A stretch of DNA of 64,000 nucleotides from Alviniconcha marisindica (taxonomy: Eukaryota > Mollusca > Gastropoda > Provannidae): NCBI GenBank assembly GCA_018857735.1, contig JABMCL010000882.1:717001-781000 (forward strand), written 5' to 3'. Below are positions 1 through 12,479 of this stretch, piece after piece. Under the pieces are notes generated by a model. It searched no databases. It was not told the DNA's origin and saw only the letters and a list, made by a program, of their open reading frames with translations. The position numbers and the translations under genes were made by a program. Within the stretch, counting starts at the first letter, position 1, and each line of letters begins with the position of its first letter.

Positions 1-263
1 TCGACTGCAAAATAGACTAGCAAATTCTGAGACTGCAGTGATTTGACAGAGAGATCGCCACCGGAAGTGCATAAAGCTAACGACACTGCACTAAAATCGA
101 ACAATTTGCGAATAAATCAGAGGCAAACTTTCTTGTGTGCCTCTACCAGACTCTGCTAACTGTTTTGTCCGGACCAGTGGGCAACATTTCAATTTAGATC
201 AATAGAGCATGGTCAACATAAGATTTTATGCTACTTCCCCCACCCTCCCGGGTACACAGACAT

Positions 264-264
<1 letters not shown>

Positions 265-323
<59 letters not shown>

Positions 324-349
324 CATACACACACACACACACACACACA
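265..349. repeat. (CA)n microsatellite
   Basis: An almost pure CA run, interrupted once near 322-326. The His/Thr and Val/Cys open frames across it are artefacts of the dinucleotide. Confidence 0.95.
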
Positions 350-1319
350 AATTGTTTTGTTTCTTTGGAGTTTGGATTGATGATTTATGGATTTCCCTAC
401 AAACACCCAGATCTATATTTATTTCTGATCATTTAAAGAAAGACAGAAACACAGCTCACCTGCGTGAACTCACTCGTGCCCACACGACTCATAAATACAT
501 CATAATTCAAGCGCACGCACAAGAAATGATGAGACTTAAATTATTTTTTATACAAGTTCCTTTTTTTCCAAAAAGTTTTTATTATGAACTTGTGATAAGA
601 ATGTAGATAAAGACAACAATGTTCAAGGGTGATATGACCAGTGAGGGCATTAAAACCAAACAGATCAATCAAGCAAAACAAAACTGATATCACTTCATCA
701 ATCAGAAAGTAGAAATCATGTGATTATATCAAGCACTGTATGCAAGTGATGACAAACGTGAAGTTACTTTTGGCCATGCAGAGTCATTAATTTCACTTTG
801 CCAAGTCATTTGTTGGACTTCGAAAACCAATGCCACCGCAAATCATGCACTTGTTGTGCATCAGTTGTATGGTTTGTATGACCATAAAACAGAGGATTCC
901 TGGCTACCTATCACCCAAGCACTTATCTAATCATAATATCAAAATAATTATTCCATGTGAAAAACCTGAACAATGGCTGCCATTTATTTTTATTTTTTTA
1001 CAAGCTAAAGTGTAGCAACGAATGATTAGTGGATTCTGAAATTAAAACTTAGTAGGTGCTTTAAGCCCAGTCATTGACAGAAAGAGATATCAACTGCAAT
1101 CAAATGAGGTAAATCACAATCTGAATCATATAATATCTAAATGCTGAATCTGACTCAAATCACTGTGTACTCCATCAGTCAACACAGCACTACATGGCGG
1201 ACAGATGGAAAGCTTGTGAGGATAGAGGCAGGGCTTAGAGCTCTGTGGAACCCTCAGTACAATGACAATAGGTTTTCTGTGTGAACTTGTCATTTAAAAA
1301 GGCGTTTGTTCACACAGGT

Positions 1320-1430
1320 GATATCAGAGCTCAGGAGCTGTGTGAAAGTCGGGAGGACGTCCTGGGCTTCCGTCCCTAATAAACCTACGGTTTCTGTGGA
1401 TGTAAAGCAACACTTCAACAACAGGCAATA
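1320..1430 (+). repeat. Dispersed ~110-bp repeat, copy 1
   Basis: The segment contains GGAGCTGTGTGAAAGTCG, then a GACGTCCTGGGCTTCCG block and GTTTCTGTGGATGTAAAG. Recognisably related blocks in the same order occur at 47365-47460 and 51585-51690. The family is unknown to me; it could be an old SINE or LINE tail. Confidence 0.6.
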
Positions 1431-2534
1431 TATTTGGTGTAAAAAAAGAAGATTGATACAGCTACACGTCAAAACCCAAGGTACATTTGCCAGGAGGTAA
1501 AAAAAAAAGACGCTATTATTAGTATTAAGAGACCTGCCTCCTCTAGCTTTTGAACAACCGAATGATATCAAGCAGGATTAAAGTTTGGATATTCTAAATG
1601 ACAGAGGCCTGGCTAGGGTCCACCATCCCTGGACAGTTGGGATCTGTGATCCAATGGACAACCAAGATTCAAAATGCTGCATGTATGACACCAAGACAGC
1701 TCCCATGGTCAAACACATTTACACACAACAGATGACTAATTCCACTTGCAGAACACAAATCACTGATCATGGAGGTGGGCTGTCTGTTTTCATTCACAAT
1801 CACATTCAGCATGTTACTCTGAAACTGGCACCAATTATTCATGGGTGTCTGTCACAAAAAGAGGAGATTTTCTAGAAATATCCACCTTGTGTGTGGGTGT
1901 CCTCTTTTTTACATAGGCATTTTAATGATAGTACAATTTCGTTTACTTCTTTATTCTTTTTTCTGTTATCATTATTTGTAACTCTTTACACATTTTTACA
2001 TTTAACTGCTATGTATAGTTAGATTTTTTGGAGGGGGTGGGTGGGTTTTGGCTGTTTGTATTTTTTGGTATAAGTGTTTTTTGGTAGTTTTTAGCTTGCA
2101 AGAGCTTGCATGAATGCACTGTGTGTATCTGGTGCTGTGAACACAAGGTTTTGTGTGAAATTTTTTATGCGCCATATATATATATATCAATTTTCATTCA
2201 TTCATTCATATTCATTCAGTTAAATAAGCCATGTTTGATAAACACATGTGTTGATGTTTAGTGGTTAATAAGGTCCTCCAGTTTTATGGATATAGTAAGA
2301 AAATTGAACAAGTTCTGAACGTAAATAAAAAAGTCTGGACGCACCCCCCCCCCCCAACAAAATTTGCAAAAGGTCCTTCAAGAACTCAATACATATTTAC
2401 ATCACAATCAAGTTTGGTATTCAGCCACTTCAAAATACATGCATGAGTAGGGAATACTGAGAGGAATTTTTTTTGACCATGTACTGACCTTGACACCTGA
2501 GTCAGGTTTGAACAATGTACAACACGAATGCTGT

Positions 2535-2646
2535 GCAATGCTGCAAAATACCAGTCAGTCACCACTTCTTTTTGCCAATTTCCAATTGTACATGCTGCAA
2601 AACACCAGTCAGTCACCACTTCTTTTTGCCAGTTTCCAATTGTGCA
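2535..2646. repeat. Tandem duplication, ~60-bp unit, two copies
   Basis: The stretch with CCAGTCAGTCACCACTTC followed by TTTTTGCCA and TTTCCAATTGT is repeated once immediately downstream with few differences, so the duplication is recent. Confidence 0.75.
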
Positions 2647-3364
2647 TCAAGCGTAACTAGCAAACAGATATTTAAAGAGTGATTCCAACAATGGCTGTTT
2701 TACACTGAGAAGTTGAGAAAAACAGCAAAACCCCAGACGTGCTTGTGCTCATCAAGGTGCCGTATTATCATATTTTTGTTTTGACCTGCGGTTAGCAGGA
2801 GCTGTATAAAGTTTTCCGGAGAGAAAAAGAAAAGAAAAGAAAGTCAGGTGAGAGAACCATCAGCAGAAAAAATACAAGACAGAAAGAGCAAGGGGACTAC
2901 AGAGCAAAAAGAGGAGGTAGGAAAGGGGAATCAAATGACAGCCCTGAGATTCCAGACAGGAGGGTCACATCCGACATCCCTGGCCTCCCTTCAGGGGCAT
3001 GTACTGAAAAAAGCAAACAGGCACATTACATAAAAATATAATCAATCTTTCATCACAGGATGCTTGGACAGTAATACTACAAGTATAATGTGGTTCCACA
3101 GGCAGTAACAGCAGTCATATCTGTCAAAGGCCTGTAATATGTTAGTGTAGTGTGCAGTGAACCCGCTGAAGGTTATTTAAAAATCATTTTGAGCTACATA
3201 TTGCTATGAGTGTAACAGGGGAAAATGTTAGTTATGTACATGTCTCTGTTATTATGATGGCAACATTCATCAGCTACAGCTTACACACACTTGTAGTTCT
3301 GCAGGCTATGAGCAAACACCAATAAGAATCAAAAACCTGTCATTTCCTTCAACCGCAAAACCCA

Positions 3365-3720
3365 TGGCTTTTGCACTTTCTCACACTTCGGCCCCAACAT
3401 CTGGAACAATCTCCCCCAAGACATCAGGCACTCTGCCACTCACTCTTCCTTCAAAAGCAACCTCGAGACATTGCTCTTCTAGGATTTTTTAGTTAAGCAA
3501 CATTCTCTTTTACCCCTATCAGTCAGTACTCTGTGTGCGTGGGGGTGTGTGTGTGTGTGTGTGTGTGTATGTGCATCTTGCACATAGTTATGCTTGAACC
3601 CTTGTTGATGTGCATATCATGAGTTAGCTTTTGTTAGATGTACAGTATATGTGCAACATTATGTTTGTTCAGCGCTCTGAGCTGCGGCGTAAGTGCTTTA
3701 TAAATTTTCATTATTATCAT
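3365..3720 (+). mobile_element. 3' end of a non-LTR retrotransposon (LINE)
   Basis: A conceptual frame around 3388-3482 reads FGPNIWNNLPQDIR, then a segment ending FKSNLETLLF and a stop. This is the usual C-terminal signature of CR1/L2/Jockey-type reverse transcriptase ORFs (aromatic-W-N-x-LP-x-x-IR...F-K-x-x-L). It is followed by a 3' UTR with a GT microsatellite, the block CTTGCACATAGTTA, then GTTCAGCGCTCTGAGCTGCG and an ATTATTATCAT-like tail. The same 3' UTR recurs at 61930-62190. It is truncated at the 5' end, as is normal for LINE copies. The clade cannot be fixed from this fragment. Confidence 0.7.
3545..3568. repeat. (GT)n microsatellite inside LINE 3' UTR
   Basis: A short GT run within the LINE 3' UTR. 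The 61993-62038 copy of that UTR carries one at the same place, so the microsatellite appears to travel with the element. Confidence 0.85.
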
Positions 3721-3834
3721 TGCATAAATTCTTCGCTCTATTACGAACATTTCACTGCAAAAAGAGATAAAAATCACATCAAAAGCATTTTGTGAAAAAG
3801 TGGCACACTGAAAATATAGTGAAGCACCAACACA

Positions 3835-4010
3835 TGAAAGGTTAAAAAGAATGCTATTTATTATGATAACAAAACACAACATGCAAAATTTGGGGGGCAA
3901 GCTTTGTAGCTTGAAAAGGGGGGCTTTCTCTGAGAGCGTTCTTTTTAACCTTTTATTTGTTTGGATCTCATTTTAGAATGCTAGCAGTCATTTTTGTTTT
4001 AGACGCGTTT
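3835..4010. mobile_element. Foldback/MITE family, degenerate copy
   Basis: Two opposed arms are present: GGTTAAAAAGAATGCTATTT on the left and GTTCTTTTTAACCTTTTAT followed by TTTGGATCTCATTTTAGAATG on the right. They flank a short middle with AAGCTTTGTAGCTTG. The same arms occur at 18451-18831, 41690-41985, 48015-48345 and 10565-10620. No coding capacity is visible. Confidence 0.65.
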
Positions 4011-4063
4011 TTTGGTTGTTGCTGTTGTTTTTACAGTGAAGTACCATCGAAACAAACTGGCAG

Positions 4064-4375
4064 CCCGCAGCGCAGCGGCTAGTGCTTCAAACAGCATGTT
4101 GGATGGAAGGTCATGAGTTTGAATCCTGTCAGAGCCATGTGGGATTTTTCAGCCACGACCGGCTCCTACCCAGAGCTGGCAGTGCTGTGGGCCAATCTGC
4201 AAAGGCTGGAACCACACAGCTGAACTTAATCCACTGCATGGACGAGTCTTTGACGGTGCTGCTCTAATTACCTGGCCTATGCTGCAGGTGCTGCGGTTCC
4301 TGGGGCTGGTTAATACTGGCGCGATTGTGACAGTAAGCGTGGTCTGCGGCCCCACTCAAGTCGTCTCAAACTGAA
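4064..4375 (+). mobile_element. tRNA-derived SINE
   Basis: The head GCAGCGCAGCGGCTAGTGC resembles a pol III A box. About 30 bp on, GGTCATGAGTTTGAATCC resembles a B box. A roughly 250-bp non-tRNA body follows. It does not fold as an intact tRNA gene, so I read it as a SINE copy. Confidence 0.55.
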
Positions 4376-5784
4376 ATGGACTTCCATAGCATCATGTAGT
4401 CCTCCTCCTCCTCTGCCACTGCAGAATAAAAAATTCAAACAGCAACTGTTTCGGCGTCTGTGGCCCTTCATGCATTATTGCTCTCGTGGTGACCTCAGCC
4501 TCAGTGAGTGTTTCTGTCTCCGTCCTTGCCTGAGGCAGTTCTGATCAAAGTCTTCAATGTCAAGAGTCCACGCAGGGGAGCTTGATAAAGGGACATCCTG
4601 TGGACCTCTGGTGGCAGGGCCACAATCCAGAACAGACTTTGGATGTGGCTGGGGTTAGGAATGGCAGGACAAAATGGCATGGAAGCAAAATGCCTCTGAG
4701 CAAGGAGACAGCCAAAAAGAAAAAAGTGAAAACAAAATATTTTTCAAAGAAAGAAAATATCATCAACATGAACTAAAGGGGCTGGCCATTTACGTTTTAT
4801 CTACTATAATATTCTGTGTAACCCAATGTATAATGTCAAAACAAAATAAGTCCTAGGGAATAAACAGGACAGATCTGTGCTGTCAACCCCTGAAGTGAGT
4901 ATGCAGCTGCCTGAATGGTGGAGAACACTGTGACGACCGATTCCTCACAGATGAGGACTTGGGAAGTTTGCTCTAGCACACCCATTAGCGGCGGAAGAGT
5001 CTGCTTCTTGGTGCGCCGACCCTACGGTACTTTGGGCTGGCACAGGCGTGAGCTGGGGATGATGAGAAGGCTGCTTGCTCTTTCTGCCTCCTGCCTCCTT
5101 CCTTTGTGGGTTTATGCCCCACCATCTCAGACTTAAGACTGGCCTCTCTCGCTGATAAAAAAACAACTGTCTTGGTCTGGGGCCTCCTACTGCCATGGCC
5201 GTTCGTTGATTCCCGTTTGTGCAAGTTAGTTAGTAATTGGATTTTAACATCCGGCCAACTGCACAGGGTCATCTCAGGACAGTCAAACTCATCAGCAAAT
5301 TCACATTTCAAAATTCTTCTAATATATAAACCTTTTCTCAAGTCAGTCCAAGGCAGGAATCAACTATAAGTCACGGCACAAAGAGGCAATTCAAATGCAT
5401 GTATTCACACAGGGATGCAGGTGCTGGAAAACAGCTGCACATGCAAAATCTCACCCGCTTCTCAGCAAATCTCAAAGTTCAAACAAACAAACAAGAACAA
5501 AAAACTGGCACGATTTGCAGTTCTGAGTTGTCTGTGTTTGTGCTAATAGAAGCGCCTATACTTAACGGTACACACTAACACAGTTACACATGCATGACCT
5601 CGCACTAGAAAGACTGCTGTAATGCAGGCCACATAATTATTGTCCACATGGAAAAGGCCCACAGAGTCACAGCACACATGATGGTTTGATTGTTTGCTGC
5701 TTTGAAATCCTTTTGTTCTGGTTTTTACTCTGAAATGACTGGATGCTGCTTTAGAAAAGAAAAAAAAGAAAACAGAAAGTGTGT

Positions 5785-5790
5785 TTTATT
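5785..5790 (-). terminator. Candidate PANK4 polyadenylation signal
   Basis: On the minus strand this reads AATAAA, about 140 nt beyond the PANK4 stop codon. It is a plausible poly(A) signal by position; no transcript evidence is available here. Confidence 0.45.
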
Positions 5791-5931
5791 TTTAGGAGTG
5801 CTTGCATGTAGCACACACTTCACAGTCTGCTTTTGTGAGATTTCTAAATCTGGAATACAAGCTCCAAGTTTGCTGTTTCACAAAGCTACCCGTCAAAGGA
5901 AAAACTACAAAGTTACATGGCTTGTAAAGTT

Positions 5932-6169
5932 TCAAGTCACTTTGGGTGAGACGGACACATGGCGAGATTTCTCAAACTTGAACATCACGCTGAACATTTC
6001 GCCCCCAAGCCGATTAGCCAGCCAACGGTTCTTCAAGACAGCTACTTTCAGAGCATCACAGGCAAATGAAGCGTGAAGATTGGTGTGAACGGCACGCCCC
6101 ATCCCCTCCAGGACGATCAGATCAGCTTTGCGTTCTCTCATGGCTGTCATCAACGCTTGGTCGATAAAT
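5932..6169 (-). CDS. PANK4: PANK4 exon 16 (last), residues 695-773 and stop
   Basis: The acceptor TTTTTCAG precedes codon remainder A, completing Arg695. The exon encodes the end of the DUF89 domain, including [12 protein letters not shown] and [18 protein letters not shown] 12-residue tail follows, about eight residues longer than the human C-terminus as I recall it. It ends at TGA. Confidence 0.93.
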
Positions 6170-6724
6170 CTGAAAAATGTGTCAGACATTGATGTTTTAC
6201 AAGGCAGCTTCCAGCTGCTCATCAGATGAGAAACTACCAAGTTCTGTCTATAGCCTGCAACTTGAGTGTCAGGCTACTTTGGGTGCAACTGACGCACGGC
6301 AAATTTTTTCTCAAACTTGAACATCACACTGAACATTTACATTTATGCTTGTGAGAATAAGAATCCCTCTCGTGAAAGTCTCCCTGTGGAAAATAATTGC
6401 TTTGAGAATGGAATGCCTCATAACGTTTTAACACTGAAAATCTACCTCTGTACATAACCATGTACTCTACAGGAACTAGCTTTGTTAAAATCTGTTTTGC
6501 TTCTTTTGTGCGACTCTCTTCTTTTACCTGTTCTACAAAACAGACGAAAGAAGAGAGAGGAGAAGAACAAAAAAAGAGCACCCTAAAATGAAAGGATTCA
6601 TACTTTTGCCACACATGCTGGCTCTGTGTATGACATAATAATAATAATAATAGATTATTTATCATGCCCCATCTTGTTAGAGCCCAGAGCACTTACAAAG
6701 ACATAAGGATACACTCATTTCAAT

Positions 6725-6780
<56 letters not shown>

Positions 6781-9700
6781 ACACACATCCCCAGACGAAA
6801 GCGTGCACACACACGCACACACACACACACGCACACACACACACATGCCACACACACTCATGCCACACACACACACATGACATCACTGATACAGACAGCT
6901 GGGGAACAAAACAGCTGCAATCTTGCTTATGTTTATATGACTTTCAATGTTGATTTTGAAACCAAAAAATTACAAACTAAATGAAAACCTTTTTCTTTTT
7001 TCTTTTTTTTAAATATTCCATTCCTACAGCTAGGGCCTATGGCGCTTTTTTGGTTTGGTTCCCCCTTAAACCAGTTCAAGATTTTAATTTTGATTTCTTC
7101 CACTCATTGGACACAAACCTGATTTGAGAAGGCAAGTTCCTGTAATCTTCAGCATTCACTCACCTAAGATCAAGACATGGTGACCCTTGACCTGATTCCA
7201 TGACAACCAAACGACCTTCACAGAGAGCAGCCTTGATATGAGGGCAGATGGCCGCCACTCGTTTGACAAGAATGACCAGCTCGCTATGGGTGACGTCATT
7301 TAGCGTTGGACGGGAGTTGGCACACAGTATCACCTGCAGAGAGACAATTTGTGGATTCAAATAATAATAATAATAGATTATTTATGGCATCCCATCTCAT
7401 ATGAGTCCAGTGTGCTTACAAAGACATGAGGATATTATATGCTTATTTCATCACACATGCACACACACACACACTCTCTCTCACACAGATCACAGGTCTG
7501 ATGTTTTGAAAAGTTCGCTCCCCCTCATTCCCAAATAAAACTGACTCACACATAACACACATTTAACAGATGCAGTAAAAACTGCAAAGATCCCCACACT
7601 GAGTATCACTGATCTCTCGCAATAACAAGAACTTGAGCTGTTTTACATTCACAAAAACAAATAACTTCACAAGACAACTTAGTGATACATTTTTCAACTC
7701 AAAGCAAAAACTGTACGATAGTTATGCTAAGAAACCAACGTTGATTCAAATAAAACTGACTCACACAGGACATACATTCAATACATACTGTCAAAGCTGC
7801 AAACATCCCCACATTGAGTAGTGTCAATCTTTCACAATAATAAACATTTCAGCTGTTTTACATACTTCACAAGAGAAGTTAATAATAAATCTCAAAGCAA
7901 AAACTTGACCATAATTATGCTAAGAAACGGAGAGAAGAAAACCTCACCTCAGTGCCCATGCAAAGGAGGTGTCGGGCAAAAGGCATGATGCCCAGTATGA
8001 TGTCTGCTCCGCTGTTGTCGCAGAAAATGGCTGCGCATTTGTAAGGCAACTCCTGCTCCATTCTCCTAAGCCAGGCATCGAAGTCATCAAACAACCACGG
8101 CCTCTCTGCAATTGCACAGCAGCTTGTGTTATCTCCTCCCCAGTGGCCACTCAAATTGGTCAAAATGAATGCATTAAAGGAACTAACCCTCTCAAAACAG
8201 GTTTAACCTAGCCACTCAAACCAATCAAAATGAATACATTAAGGGAACTAACCTTCTCGAAAAAGGTTTTGTCCACGAGCCACTCAAACCAGTCAAAATG
8301 AATGCATTAAAGGAACTAACCCTCCTCAAACAGGCTTAGCCCACGAGCCACTCAAACCAGTCCAAATGAATCTATTAAAGGAACTAACCCTCTCAAAACA
8401 GGTTTAGCCCACTAGCCGCTCAAACCAGTCAAAATGAATCTATTAAAGGAACTAACCCTCTCAAAACAGGTTTAGCCCACTAGCCGCTCAAACCAGTCAA
8501 AATGAATCTATTAAAGGAACTAACCCTCTCAAAACAGGTTTAGCCCACTAGCTGCTCAAACCAGTCAAAATGAATCTATTAAAGGAACTAACCCTCTCAA
8601 AACAGGTTTAGCCCACTAGCCGCTCAAACCAGTCGAAATGAATGCATTAAAGGAACTAACCCTACCTTCCTTCACTCCCTTTATTTGCTCTCCTACTCCA
8701 CTTCAAACAGCTGCAATCAATCTTCAAGAAAAATGAAATTCTACGAATGACTCTCCAGAAAACTGCTAAAAATAGCAGCAAAGAAAAAGGACTCACAAAA
8801 ACACCATTCTGCTTTACCTTGTAGCTTTTTCTGCGCGTCGAGGAATGAAAAGTTGCCAGTCTCGAGCAGTTTGCGAATTTCCTGGGCCCCCCAGTCAAAC
8901 ACGTTGCCGGCCAGGAGCCCCTTGGCCAGTGCCAGCTGCAGGGCATCGCCTGTCATGTTGTCCAGGCACTTCAGGTGCTCCGGCAGCTGCCGCAGTGCCC
9001 CTTCATTCTCCTGCTGCTTTTGCTGTCACACAAACGCTGTTCAGTTCAAGGTTACTGCTGGTGCTGTCTGTCTGTCTGTCTGTCTGTCTCTAACACACAC
9101 TCACTCTCTTCCTGTGTGTCTTCCTCTCTCACTCTCTGTCTCTCACACACACTCTTTCTCTGTCTCTGTGTTTGAGTGTGTGCCTTTCTCTCTCACATGC
9201 ACACACACTCTTTCATTAACAGTCAGGGAGGTTGAATTCATCCAAACACTGACTGGTGACATTACAAAAGGTGAATTGGACACCCGCAGTCCTCACCTGC
9301 GAGTAAGGGTCAGCGAAGTCAAATTCAACCAAACACTGACTGGTGCCATAAAAAAAGGGGGGGGAATGCAACACCTGCAGCCCTCACCTGAGAGTACGGG
9401 TCAGGAAAGTCAAATTCAGCCAAACACTGAATAGTGTGATAAAAAAAAAGAAGAGGAGAATGTGACACCTGTAGTCCTCACCTGAGAGTATGGGTCAGGA
9501 AAGTCAAATTCAGCCAAACACTGACTGGTGTGATAAAAAAAAAAAAGGAGAGGTGAATGTGACACCTGAGTATGGGTCAGTGAAGTCAAATTTGTCCAAA
9601 CACTGGCTGATGCCATAACAAATTTTTTTTAAAGGGTGAATGCAACACCTGCAAACCTCACCTGAGAGTAAGGGTCAGGGAAGTCAAATTCAGCCAAACA

Positions 9701-11776
9701 CTGACTACTAGTGTCCAGCAAACTGCGCACGGTCAGAGATCCATAGGCACTAGGAAAAGATACAAAACACAAACACAATAATTATGCAGCAACATATATT
9801 TAACCATTTGTCCGCACACATCAACAACTCTTCCCTTAGTAAATTATGGACCAGCCTAGCAGAATAAGTCCAATAAGATCCAGAATCATGTTTCAGTTGC
9901 CCCAAACTCCTAAACTATCCAGACCTTCCTTGTGAAATTTCAGGTCTTTCTCTAACATATCATCAGACACGAGTAGACAATACTGATGGTCTGTTTTAGT
10001 AAACGAACAAACAGAAAACATTTGAAGCGCAAAATCCCCATGTAGAGGGCATTCAAAGTTTCATACTTTTTGAAGTGCTGGATCTATGTAATCTTCTTCA
10101 AATGTTGCTTTACAACAGTCACAGAAACCATAAGGAATATTATGGACAAGGAACCCAGGACAACCACCACAACTCATGAGCCCTGGTCTACGTAGGTATG
10201 TGTTCCCGAAGAAGTAGGGGTTCCCAAAAGACCCAGTGCTGTAGCTGGATAGTTCAGAGCTAGAGTTAAGACAGATTAAGAAGGTTAAGACATCTACAGT
10301 TTCAGTTCAGTTCAGGTAAATTCAAGATGGCCCTGCTCTATGTAGGTATGGGTCCCTGAAGAAGTAGGGGTTCCCAAAAGACCCACAATGCTGTGGCCGC
10401 ATAGTTCAGAGCTAGAGTTCAGACAGATTAAGAAGGTTAAGACATCTACAGTTTCAGTTCAGTTCAGGTAAATTCAAGATGGCATCTATGCACTAGAAAA
10501 AGTCCATACGCACTCCAGCTCATCTCTCAGAAGTGTCCCCAGTGTTGCCTTTGAAACATTCTTAATGCTGTGTTTTGTCATAATAAATAGCATACTTTTT
10601 AACATTTTATGTTTTTGAATGTATCTATCAAGAGGGAGTAAATCTGAAGGGCTCTGATGCTTTATATTAAAGGAGATCCCAAGCAAAGATGCATCATGTG
10701 TACTGTTAATAGGAACGGGATTAAAAAACAGCAACAGACTCACAACAGTATTTCAGCTGATATAATGCCGACTTTGCAAAAAACCCATTGACCTTTCAAA
10801 GTTGTATAAACACATTATTTTGTTGTCTGGTATTGTGCATATGCGACGACATGAACAAGGCACGCTCTTAAACTGTGATTCTTTATACATGTATATTTCT
10901 GCTTGTGTGACACCCATGTTTTCCTTTAAGTAGAATAAAGAAGTGCTTGACTTGACTTGACTTAAAGTGTATATTATGCCATGAGCCAACCCTCTTCTGC
11001 TCTTCACTGGAAAGAGCAAACAAACACAGCAGCACACCGAGGATCTCAAAATTAAAGAAAAAAGATTTTAAAAAAGTACTTCTGCTGCAAAAATATTGAT
11101 AGACTGCAATACAAAGCCTGCAAAATGGAAACAGCTGCACATTTTTGACATTTTTGGGCCCGCTTGCATCTCTGCTTGAAACCCCATTTAAAGGGGTTCC
11201 ACCAGAGCTCAGTGCGTACCAAGGATTGGTGGAGAGGGTGTGGATCTTTGCCAAGTATTTCTCCTGGAATTTCCTGGCTCTTTCCTCCACGTCCTCCTCG
11301 TCGGCTTGGCTCTGGATCGCCAGGGAAACTGTCTGCACAGCAACACATCAACAGTTCCAGGTGCATCGACAAAAGTGCATTTCAATACTTTCACTCCTTG
11401 TGCAGTAAAATCTCTGAATGCTTCATCAGAGAAAGATGTTATGCAAATCATCAACAGCCCCTTAGGGGACTGTATTACAGCTTCGGAAGAAGAACAATTT
11501 CAATAAATTTCAAAAGTCATTCTAAAACGCAGCCAAGGGTTGTTGAATGGATTCCTTTCAAAAACATTGCATCCATAACCAGTAATTGGGCAGAACGTGC
11601 AAATAACAAACATCGACAAAGTGATATCTGTGGAAAAATAAGCATGGATGCATGTACACACAGACAGACAGGCACATTCGCACACACAAACATGCGTGCA
11701 TGTGTGCACACATGTGCACACACAAACTCACACACACATGCATGGATGCATGCACAGACAGGCAGACAGGCACATT

Positions 11777-11859
<83 letters not shown>

Positions 11860-12367
11860 ACACACACAATCACACACATATATGGATGCATGCGCACACA
11901 GACAGGCACATTAACACACACACACATGCACACACTGACACACACACACACACACACTGACACGCACACACTGACACACACACACACACACCTCACTCAA
12001 TCTCTGTCTCATCCTCTTACCTTTTCAGCTCCATCAGCGAAGCACTTCAGCCAATAGTTGCGGGCATCCACATCATGCATCAAGTCTACTGTATCTGGAA
12101 TGTAGCTGGATGGGTCCAGCAGCAAAGGACAGACCAGCACTGGCCGCTCCAGCCGGTCAATCTCCAACATGTCGAACTGTCCACGCATAAAATAACAATG
12201 TAATGTAAAACAGTATTTATAAGGCATTTACACCTTATGTGAGCCCAAAGCGCACAGTACAAAAAAATATGGTTGACAAAATGTCTACAGAACCAAAAGC
12301 ACAATAAAACCCTACTAATTACACAAACAAGCACTCTACAAGATTTGACATCTTTCTCATCACTTCC

Positions 12368-12428
<61 letters not shown>

Positions 12429-12440
12429 ACACCCACATAT

Positions 12441-12479
<39 letters not shown>

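Larger units (their letters stand above)
1..5931. other. Intergenic DNA downstream of PANK4
   Basis: I see no convincing exon here on either strand. The region holds a CA microsatellite, a short tandem duplication, a LINE 3' end, one arm of a foldback element and a tRNA-derived SINE, each listed separately. The open frames are short and lack splice context or recognisable protein similarity. The minus-strand 3' UTR of PANK4 occupies roughly the last 150 bp. Confidence 0.6.

Noticed and set aside
1585..1875. 96-codon plus-strand open frame
   Set aside because: There is no recognisable family, no splice signals and no repeat support; an open frame of this length is expected by chance in 64 kb.
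6724..6888. His/Thr and Val/Cys open frames over CA/GT tracts here and at many other microsatellites
   Set aside because: Dinucleotide repeats lack stop codons in several frames. No protein evidence is conceivable from sequence alone.
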